From Andrena cerasifolii (Eukaryota > Arthropoda > Insecta > Hymenoptera > Andrenidae), in assembly GCF_050908995.1 (NCBI RefSeq), contig NC_135123.1, positions 2,790,001-2,854,000 on the forward strand: a stretch of DNA of 64,000 nt. The letters are read 5' to 3'. Positions within the stretch are counted from its first letter, which is position 1. Every line of letters begins with the position of its first letter. The position numbers and the translations under genes were made by a program. The notes under the pieces were generated by a model that had not been told where the DNA came from, made no database searches, and saw only the letters and a program-made list of their open reading frames with translations. This document shows, piece after piece, positions 55,945 to 64,000 of the stretch.

Positions 55945-56655
55945 TTAAGGTAGTTCCTGACTATTCTACTCAATTCAAGAATTCTTTTAAATTTCGTCCA
56001 AAACTAATTTCGAATACAAGAAACCCTTGGACAAAGTTTAAAATCGATTTACCACATAGTTATCGAGAAATTGTTAATTAGAGTTGATGCATTTTAACAC
56101 TGTGGTATATGGCAGAGTCGGAAAAAGGAGGTTATAAATTCAGTTTTTCTTCTAAAACAGGAAAACTATATTCAAGAAGTGTACCAAAATTGGAACAAAA
56201 GTACACCGAAATGTCACGAATGAATTTATTAATGTCTGCGAAACTGACCACATGGTTTCTTCGTAAATGGTCATAAAAAATAGGTTGACGTGCAAATATT
56301 TTAGAAATTACGTAGAGCAGTCAACGTGGCAACGTCGCACAATCGATATGTTCAGATATTTAAATAGCGAACGACGATTCAAATTCATTGAACATTTTTT
56401 CTGACATTTTGGTTATAAAAGACGCTGCGAATGTATGCGACGTTGCCAGATCTGCTGCTCCAATTCACTACGCTAACCAATTTAATATTCTATTTTCGTA
56501 TTACAATTATTTATATTAACTTTGAACTTTTTACAATATATATACACGATGTTAACAATTATTATTATTATTTATATAGTACCATACTACTTTATATTTA
56601 TCGTTTATTACCCAACTCTAATTTTACTAACGTAGTTGGTTAGGAACTACCTTAA
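55945..56655. mobile_element. TTAA-flanked 711-bp element
   Basis: TTAA lies at 55945-55948 and 56652-56655. The ends are GGTAGTTCCTGACTA and (complement) GGTAGTTCCTAACCA. An internal inverted pair around GGCAACGTCGCA / TGCGACGTTGCC occurs at 56329 and 56438. No transposase. Confidence 0.78.
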
Positions 56656-57022
56656 ACAGTTTGGCCTTATTTCTTAAACTCAAATTATTTTAATATAAAA
56701 AAACAGGAAAAAAGACAGATAATTTATGACTATACTAATTGGTTTGCTTCAACAAAGACAACCACGCTTTTTAGTATTTTAACATGAATTCTTTAACAAA
56801 ATATAAAAATAGAGGAAGTACAGTATATTTGGAATACCAGTTTGTTTAAGACGAATAAAAAATTACAGTAGAGGATAGGAATAATTAAAACTGCATAATA
56901 TCATAGGAAAACTAGTAAACTTTAATATTTTAACTCTCAGGAATAATAAAAAAACAAAAAGTAACTGAAACTCTGATCTAAATGAAAAATGACAGTAAGC
57001 AGCGATTTCGTTAAGGTGCAGG

Positions 57023-57418
57023 CAGTAAACCAACCAGTGAATGACCGAATTGTTGAATCTATGGACCTTTGAGATTAATACTTGAATATATTTATGTATA
57101 ACAATAAAGCAACTGCTGAAATTGCATTTAAATTTATTTTTCTTGAAATTTCTATAAAAATAATTACTTGTTCTTATCGCAATTTAAAAAAAAAATTATA
57201 AAATGCAAACCGTGTTGGAGCCCAGTAAACGACCGCATACTTTTAATAAGAATTGTACTTATTAATGTTTGTCTAATACGCGTAACTAAAAATATAGGAT
57301 ATTAATAGTACAACTACAGTCCATTTATAAACATATAATAATGTTTAAATTTATATTTGACATTTCTTTGCCTAATGGTCATTCACTGGTATGCGGTCAA
57401 TTACTGGTTGGTTTACCC
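57023..57418. mobile_element. 396-bp insertion with GTAAACCAACCAG ends
   Basis: The ends are CAGTAAACCAACCAGTGAAT and (complement) GGGTAAACCAACCAGTAATT. Copy 1 of repeat Z at 25663 reads straight through the site (GGTGCAGG|TAATTTGG), proving that this block was inserted. Subterminal GACCGnAT / GGTCATTCACTGG words repeat near both ends. Confidence 0.85.
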
Positions 57419-57949
57419 TAATTTGGAATACCGCTATTCCAATTTACCTTCACTATATAAACTTAAAAAAACCTGTGGATGATAAAATTATTTTCTTTTA
57501 TGATCTAATCTTAGGTAAATAAAACACATAAAAAGTAATATTTCAGTTAAACGATTCTATTTAAAATTCAGTAACAACTAAAAAATTTAATGTATTTTAA
57601 ATAAAATCGTTTAACTTAATTTTTTTAATATTTTTTTTTATTTACCTTTTAGTGTCTAAGTTTTATTTGTGTTTATAGGCTGATTTCAAGTCGTTTGGAT
57701 TTGTGGTTATGGGTTATATTTATTGATGACTAGGTAATTTTTTAAACCACTTGGGGTTACTTTTCATAATTTTGTATTGTCATCTAAGCTACGTACGCCT
57801 GCAAAGTTTCAAGCCTATTGGATAGTTGGAAGTGGGTTAAAATTGAGTTTCTAGATTTGAACCAAACAAACACAAAAGCAGAGGATCGAAGCTGAATAAA
57901 ATCATTTAAAAATCTTTCAATAAATGGCCAGCTAGTGTTGTTAAAATGA

Positions 57950-58195
57950 GCTTCGAGCCGATCTTCCCCACTCCGAGAGCCGCACGAGTCGGGCCCCGGG
58001 TCAGCCGGTTCCCCCACTTATTTTTCTCCAGGCGTTGCACGAGACCCGGCAGGGAGAGAGCGCGGCTCCCGGAGGAGAAATTCGTCAGAGCGAAGTAGGT
58101 GTGGAGGGGGGCGTTCTCCTACGGCTCTACGGAGCAGGGCGGAGAGGAGAAGGAGCCACTGCGGCTCGGGAGCCGCTAGTTCGACACCTCTGGCT
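57950..58195 (+). other. GC-rich block ending in a hAT-like terminus
   Basis: It is GC-rich, with GGGAGCCGC and GAGCCGCAC words. The right edge, CGGGAGCCGCTAGTTCGACA then CCTCTG, is the complement of CAGAGGTGTCGAACTAGCGG, a typical hAT end. A partial match, CAGAGGATCGAAGC, occurs at 57880, possibly the left end. The 80-codon frame at 58035-58277 has no motif and runs through the terminus. Confidence 0.4.
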
Positions 58196-58915
58196 TAAAG
58201 CTTTCAAGACTCGAGCTTTACACAACACTATGGCCAGCACTGGCCTAAACCGACGCGGCGGTAGCTGTTACTCGTGAAACAAAAGCATTGCTAAGCTTTG
58301 GAATATTCCAAATTACCTTCACCTTCGGTATTCCGAATTAGAAACGCGGCATTGAAACCTAAAATTTCATGTCACATTTTGTATTCTCGAAATTATCGCA
58401 AAACTTACAGGCAATAGAAGGAAGATGCAGATGAGTAGATTAAGTGTTTAACTCTAAAGTTTCCACATATTTTAACCATGATTGGATACTTGCTGAAAAA
58501 GTTTTGCAGATTCACGTTTTCTTATTCTGCAGATTAAGTCGAAAATGTTGAAATGGGGGTTCATCCACAAATGTCATTACTTAACAGGTCATTAGCCCCT
58601 ATTATTTACGGTGTTACAAATTAGATAGCGCTAGTAGTTTATTAGATACTTCAGTATTCCAAATTACCAACAGTATTCCAAAAATGCTGCACTTCTTCTG
58701 TAAGTCAAAAATATAAGTAAGGGACTTTTTGCCCCAATGGTTCCTTTATACTTTCGCCAATATATAGGTTTGAAAACATTGTCATTTAGAAATAAACAAT
58801 GCCATGTACGCATTACTAAAGGAGCGTACAGTCTTGACGTATTCGCCTTAAACGCTGTTAAACTGTGGTTTACTTCGAATAACACAACAAAAACGACGTA
58901 CTTCTTGATGTACAT

Positions 58916-59408
58916 CAGGGGTGCACAGGGAGCCGTTTCTAGCGCCTAGCTGTGAGCAACCCGCCTGTCCCGTTGCTAAGGTTAGAATCGGTGAGGCGAA
59001 CTGCAGTAGTGTACGTGAATTTGGTATGACTTGAACCCAGCTATATATACTTACTAGGGGTCTGCGGGTACCCGAAATTAAGGGACCCTATTTGCGATTC
59101 GGGAGCCGATTTTCTTGCTTGAAAATATTTACATCTGATCACAAAGTTATCGGGTACCCGGGACCCGATAACTTTTAAGTTGTGAATTTGCAGCGTGATC
59201 AGATGTAAGAATTTTTTACCAAGAAAATGGGATCCCGAATCGCAAATCGGGCCCTGTAATTTTGGGTACCCGCACACCCCTAATACGCTACGAGCCTACG
59301 AGCACGCACGTACACTACTGCAGTTCTCCTCACCCAGTCTAACCTTAGCAACGGGACAGGCGGGTTGCTCGCAGCTAGGCGCTGAAAACGGCTCCCTGTG
59401 CACCCCTG
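58916..59408. mobile_element. 493-bp hAT MITE, target duplication ATGTACAT
   Basis: The ends are CAGGGGTGCACAGGGAGCCG and its complement. The arms pair through CTAGCGCCTAG and ACCCGCCTGTCCCGTTGCTA, down to CTGCAGTAGTGTACGTG. The perfect 8-bp duplication ATGTACAT is at 58908-58915 and 59409-59416. A second element occupies the centre. Confidence 0.92.
59055..59282. mobile_element. 228-bp nested element with GGGTACCC words
   Basis: The ends TAGGGGTCTGCGGGTACCCG and (complement) TAGGGGTGTGCGGGTACCCA resemble hAT termini. The centre is GTTATCGGGTACCCGGGACC. It sits in the loop of the 58916-59408 element. Flanks share only the first four bases (ATAC), so the target duplication is uncertain. Confidence 0.75.
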
Positions 59409-59416
59409 ATGTACAT

Positions 59417-61794
59417 AACGACAAAAGCGTCATATGAAACACGCACGAAAGCCCAAAAACGACTGGCGATTCTGCGGTCCACCCCATTACCCTTGCCATC
59501 AAAGTAGTTATAGGTAAATGTGCCTTATTTCTGCCCCTACCCAATAGTCAGCCTTTTCGGAAATAAATTGCTTCGAAATAAGAAATTAGGAATAAAATCT
59601 TATATATTTAAAGGAAGCAATGATCAGTGTACTCTCTCCTTCGAATGTGGGAAGTTTCGTGCCTCTAGCGGTAAAAATGTGAACTGCAGAAAGCTTTATT
59701 GTGTTGGCGATTGGATGGTTGACGACTGCTGAGTCAATTCGAACTAATTTAGTACTATAGGCGACATTTGGGAATAGTGTATACCAACACTAATACGAAG
59801 TTTTTTATGCTCAAATTTTGAATACGCGATTAATAGCATTCGAATGAACTTTTCGTGAAATTATAATTGCATTTAAGCTTAGGTTAGTAAGTATTTTTGA
59901 AGTGACCGACTATTGGCATTCAAAATATAAAGACAACCAATACTCAGCCGCCCCGGCTGGCTACAGGATATTGTTAAGATATCGCCAATTTGAACCGTAA
60001 GCTGAATGTCCCAATTTCTGCTCATTTAAGAGGTAACTCGTCATAAAGAAGATGTAAAAAATTTGTTTGCGATCAAAATTTGCAGAGTAATTGATTTATT
60101 CTTTAATACTAACTCAACCAATTCAAAAACTATTTAAGAATGATATTTCAAGATGTTTAACTATTAGTAATTTATAATTAAATATATAATGCTCTAAATG
60201 TCCGTATTTCAACACTCGCGTAAATGTTTAAATAACTTAGAATTATTTTGTTGCAACTATAGTACAAACGTAACGCATATAATAATAAGAAAAATACGAA
60301 ATGAGCAGAAATGGGGACATGAGCAGAAATTGGGACATTCACCTTATTTCACTTTCCCGAATCATCCGTTTTTATTGTTTTCCGCCAAAATTAATGTAAA
60401 ACCAGTGGTCGGTCGTCTAAAACACAAAACGAACACGAAACGGCTGACGAATAGAAGATTGGTCTAGTAGTCGGTCGTTATAATTTAAATAATTAGAATT
60501 TTCAGAAAAAAGAAATTTTTAAATTTTGAGTACACCCATCATGAATTTTGAACCACTTTACATTCTGACGATTAAGAATAACTATACTATAGGGTGGCAG
60601 ATATATATATAACCTGACAGAAGAACCTGGCTGACTACTGGCATATGAAAGGCTGGAGTTAGGATTTTACTGGCTGACTATTTGTAAAAAGGACGTTTCT
60701 GGGTATTTTAGATATTTTAAATAAAAATTGTTATACTATTAAAAAAATCATCCACACATTTGAAAAATAGATACCTTAAAGAATTTAACTGTCAATAACA
60801 GTGCAGCAGGGCATAGCAGAAGGGTTATCGCTTCTGACGACAAACAAACATACGTAATACAAACAATCAAACAGAGGGTCGAAGCTGAATAAAGTCGTTT
60901 AAAAAATAATAAAAAGGTTTGTAATATTTAACATGTGAACCTGTCTCAAGTCACACTGGATCGTGTTTAAAAAAATGCATATAATTACAAGGTTAGAAAC
61001 TATTGGCACTTAATAATTGCATTTATAGAATCAAAATGGTCCAACGTAAAATAGGAATGAAAATCATTGCAGGATATTATGGGATCGATAACTATTTTAT
61101 GTATTGAAAATTGATTGTTATATGAAAAGGTTATTTCTAAAACACTACTTTAAAAATTGTATAAATTACTTATTAAAAACCGAAACGTAATTATTTTGAG
61201 GACAAAAAAATATCTTACGCACCCCCCGGAATTGAATCCATGCCTTGAAATTACTTTCAGATCTTTGGATAAACACAATATAAGTGTTTGAAGCAACTTG
61301 AAAATCTGGATTAATTCTTTGCGAACGGCCTAACCTCACATGAACAGCTTTGTATTAAAACATTTAACAGTAAAATTGGTGGCATTTGATACTCATATTA
61401 GTTCTTCAATTGACATTTGCATTTGTTTTGTCGAATTCAAAAAATTATTTTTGTGGCTTTGGCCATAAAATCGCGAAACTTCCCCACTGTGCCATGGTCA
61501 ATGTGAGATATAGAACAAGCGCATTAATTTGTTTCGTGTCAGTGACACACAGCGCCCTGTCGCGGATCAGGCTTAAACTATCAACACTGGCCGGACTCTC
61601 CCGGTGGTCGATCTATACCGGACTTACCCTATGAGATATTATGAATTATTACGAGGAAAAGCATTTGAGAAACCTTTATGAAATAATTTGATTGAACGGT
61701 TTAAATGGAGGTAGGTACTAGTCGCTATACTGTATCGCGACGAAATCCGCTTATTGATTCGATGAACAGTGATATATAATTCATTCGTTTAAAG
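59417..61794. other. No gene seen; degenerate repeats
   Basis: Words like GTGAATGTCCCAATTTCTGC (complement, about 60330) and GTAAATGTGCCTTATTTCTG (59516) could be ends of a decayed element of about 0.8 kb. AAGCTGAATAAAGTCGTTTA at 60880 matches 57890. ORFs at 60198-60467 and 61386-61634 show no motif. Confidence 0.35.
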
Positions 61795-62150
61795 CAGGGA
61801 CTTAATACCAGTATAACAATTATACCGATATTACGCCAGGGACTTCGTACCGGTATTAGGCTATACCGAAACCGATATATTACCGAAAACCGAAATAAAT
61901 ACCGGTATTTTTTCGGTTTTCCTCTTGTAGAAATGGTAGGTTAAGATTAAGACAGGTATCTACTAGAAATTATGAGGGGAAGCCACTGTGAAAATTTTTT
62001 CCCCCGATTTTTCTTTTTGTGCATTTTCATAATATGCGGAGTCTCAAAAATATACCAGCACAATTTCAAAGTGGATCTCGAAGAAACTCTGGGAGCTACG
62101 GAAGGTTTTGTAAAAATACAGCAGCGCTCAGAATCGAGTGCACGCATAGG

Positions 62151-62297
62151 CAGAGTTCGGAGGGAGTCGGCTCCAATGATGGAGGGGGAAACACCTACAG
62201 GAGTGGTGGTAATGTGCGTGACTGACGCAGGCGCAGTTCATGCACGCCTGTAGGTGTTTCCCCCTCCATCGTTGGAGCCGACTCCCTCCGAATTCTG
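62151..62297. mobile_element. 147-bp palindromic hAT MITE, copy C
   Basis: Ends CAGAGTTCGGAGGGAGTCGG and CCGACTCCCTCCGAATTCTG. The flanks CGCATAGG and C(CG)GCATAGG agree apart from two extra bases. Same family as 41697-41858 and 42797-42956, slightly shorter in the loop. Confidence 0.85.
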
Positions 62298-62481
62298 CCG
62301 GCATAGGTAACTTGGTGTCAATCGCCCGAAAAGTTTATGCTCAAGAATCCAAATGTATCGAATCAGAGGGATTATGAGCTTATATATTGTTTAGAATTAG
62401 GTAGAGAGTCACTGCCCACGACTATTACAATTTTCAAGATATTTGTAAGCAGAGATGTCAAACCGGTATTATTTTGTCTAT

Positions 62482-63516
62482 TAGGGGAGACCGGGGCAAA
62501 GTGAACCCCGGGGTAAAATGAGCTTCCTGAATTTATTCTTTAACAATAGAATATATTTACAAATTTTGGTGACGTAATAAATGTGTGTAATACCACAATG
62601 ATAATTATGCACATTCAGATATCGAAAAATGGAAATTCATTTAACAAAAATTAAAAATGAAGTTTTAGAGACTTTCAATTGGTTTTCTTTTCAATTTAGC
62701 TTTTTGGATAAATGAGTCTTAAATGTGTTATTTTAACTCCAAAATTTTTCTGCGTGTTTATAACAAACTTATAAACATACACGTACACGCGTTTGAGTAA
62801 ACATTAATCCTAACATTATTAAATAATTAATTTCCCACTGAGTACACATTCGGGGCAAAGTGATCGGGGTAAACTGAGCTGCAAAAAAAGATGCGCGAGT
62901 GATGTGCGCAACAACCTAACCTATCAACTAGCTGGGAAACCACGCGGCTTGATGGAACAGAATTTAACCTAAAAAAAATGAAAAATCTGCCACAGTTTTT
63001 GATAACCACGGTTAAAAAGAAACAGAAACTGACGTGCTACACACGTCATCCCAACGCAAGGGGTTAATAATTACCTATACTACCAGTCATTTAAGAAGGA
63101 ACCCGTTTAGCGCATGTAGAATGAGCTCATTGGCTCCGAAAATGCGTTGGTGGGGGTACAGCCAATAGTGGCTTCTCCCGGCACCAATGAGCGTCAACCT
63201 GCGCAGAACCGGTCTAAAACTCGTCGGTCGGCAGGTTCCTTCTTAAATGACAGGGAGTATATATCCTTAATTAAAATTCGTATTTTATTTCAGCTCACTT
63301 TACCCCAGATAGTAGCAGTAGATGGTCGTTTTGGCATTTTATTTTCAAGTTGAATTTTAATATACTTCAATTTTATCTGAAGTATTGCTATTCGTCATTT
63401 ATCAATAGTAATGTTCAAATTATATTATAAATCTATTTCCACACATTTTTATTGAATGGGAAAAATTTTATTCGACTTCAAACTTTTTTCACGTCACTTT
63501 GCCCCGGTCTCCCCTA
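62482..63516. mobile_element. 1.03-kb element with 23-bp perfect inverted ends
   Basis: TAGGGGAGACCGGGGCAAAG continues to GTGA at 62482-62504, and its exact complement is at 63494-63516. The outermost TA may be a target duplication. Internal CGGGGCAAAGTGATCGGGGT and TTTACCCC words repeat the terminal theme. No transposase frame. Compare 25711-26880 and 31900-32122. Confidence 0.9.
63087..63251. mobile_element. 165-bp nested MITE
   Basis: GTCATTTAAGAAGGAACC (63087-63104) and its exact complement (63234-63251) bound a GC-richer interior with CCAATGAGC / GCTCATTGG inverted words. It lies inside 62482-63516. Confidence 0.85.
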
Positions 63517-63829
63517 CAGAAAACCGAAAAAATGACCTGTAAATATAAGTAGGTAAATATATCAGTATGATCTCATACCTGTATTTTCGTATTTCGGTTT
63601 CTATAAGGGTTACGAAGGTACAACCGAAAAATAATATCGGTATAATGCCGGTATTTTACGTATCGGTAGGAGTCCCTGGTTTAAAGGCGTAAGTTGCGAG
63701 CTTACCTATCTATGAAAGTTTGAATCTCTGGACCTTTGAATACATCTGTAGCATTCAAACGAATATACACACGTGCACGCCACATTCTTATAATAAAGTC
63801 TTCGAATAGCACCATTTGTGCGTGTCCAG

Positions 63830-63933
63830 GTAAATCCTCCAAGAACGAGGAAGAACTGCCACAATGGTATAAGAATGCACGCGATAAGCTCAATACGTTT
63901 CGTAAACGTACGATGCTGGACAAAACTATTTAA
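63830..63933 (+). CDS. Candidate 3' terminal exon (possibly exon 3 of the 51.9-kb gene)
   Basis: After TGTGCGTGTCCAG (acceptor AG at 63828-63829), the frame reads KSSKNEEELPQWYKNARDKL, then NTFRKRTMLDKTI, then TAA at 63931-63933, with AATAAA at 63989-63994. Exon 2 of the upstream gene ends in phase 1, and T + GT here makes a Cys codon in the correct frame, so the exons are compatible; the total would be 195 aa across an 8.9-kb intron. The competing minus-strand frame over 63702-63923 (including FEDFIIRMWRARVYIRLNAT and a GTAAGC donor at its end) is also coding-like. I cannot decide without transcripts. Confidence 0.35.
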
Positions 63934-64000
63934 TAACGCAGAAACGAATTTATCGCTGTGAAATTGTTTTTAAACAGAGAAGTAATTTAATAAACTGCTG

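Larger units (their letters stand above)
56809..58699. mobile_element. Repeat Z copy 2, both ends present
   Basis: The left end AGAGGAAGTACAGTATATTT, then GGAATACC, is mirrored at the right by CAGTATTCCAAAAATGCTGC, then ACTTCTTCTGT. Further GGTATTCC words near 58289-58330 and 58655 act as subterminal repeats. The left 1 kb matches copy 1 at 25441-27260. It contains the 396-bp insertion at 57023-57418 and a GC-rich block at 57950-58195. Confidence 0.65.
61795..63678. mobile_element. hAT element, 1.9 kb, target duplication GTTTAAAG
   Basis: The ends are CAGGGACTTAATACC and (complement) CAGGGACTCCTACCG. The perfect 8-bp duplication GTTTAAAG lies at 61787-61794 and 63679-63686. Subterminal CCGGTATT / TACCGAAA words cluster within about 130 bp of each end. 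Almost all of the interior consists of three nested insertions (62151-62297, 62482-63516, and 63087-63251 inside the latter). No transposase remains. Confidence 0.9.

Noticed and set aside
61205..61290. tRNA-like sequence on minus (GGATTCAATTCC)
   Set aside because: The T-arm-like word is present, but stems do not pair and the A box is missing. At most a degenerate tRNA remnant.

Overview
This window looks like nuclear DNA of an arthropod, most likely an insect. It is AT-rich. Host coding sequence comes in short exons with GT-AG introns. There is one ordinary nuclear tRNA gene, and most of the rest is DNA transposons of metazoan type (hAT, piggyBac-like, pogo-like, Mutator-like, a THAP/P-like relic), palindromic non-autonomous elements and a 5S-rRNA-derived SINE. 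Nothing resembles prokaryotic operons, ribosome binding sites or CRISPR. I cannot name the species.

Host genes are few. The best is a plus-strand gene beginning in a CpG-rich stretch near 51.1-51.9 kb. Exon 1 is 51944-52162, exon 2 is 54672-54936, and a phase-compatible 3' exon with a poly(A) signal lies at 63830-63994. Its family is not recognised. A tRNA-Arg(TCT) gene is at 23393-23465 (minus). A coding-like exon at 44496-46026 is split by a hAT element, and its frame closes once the element and one target copy are ignored. A 1.4-1.5 kb unit holding a glutamine-rich three-exon ORF is tandemly duplicated at 3221-6161. An isolated ubiquitin-protease catalytic fragment lies at 28551-28742.

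Layout. 0-2 kb: a piggyBac-like deletion derivative. 2.3-6.2 kb: a folded Mutator-like transposase relic and the tandem glutamine-rich units. 6.3-15.9 kb: hAT-like repeats, small MITEs, pogo fragments and large inverted repeats. 16-21.4 kb: a coding-like block, then a 3 kb terminal-inverted-repeat element carrying three nested insertions, then a THAP relic. 21.8-30.9 kb: fold-back elements and the tRNA. 31-43.6 kb: palindromes, TTAA elements, hAT MITEs and two 5S SINEs. 44.5-51 kb: the interrupted exon and back-to-back TTAA elements. 51-64 kb: the host gene, whose introns are packed with palindromes and nested hAT elements.

Three patterns organise the non-coding DNA. First, at least ten elements of about 700-920 bp start and end at TTAA, with different terminal repeats. 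Second, hAT elements with 8-bp target duplications recur, several with self-complementary words amplified near their ends. Third, insertions are repeatedly nested, which allows relative dating. All family calls come from reading motifs; no database search was run.
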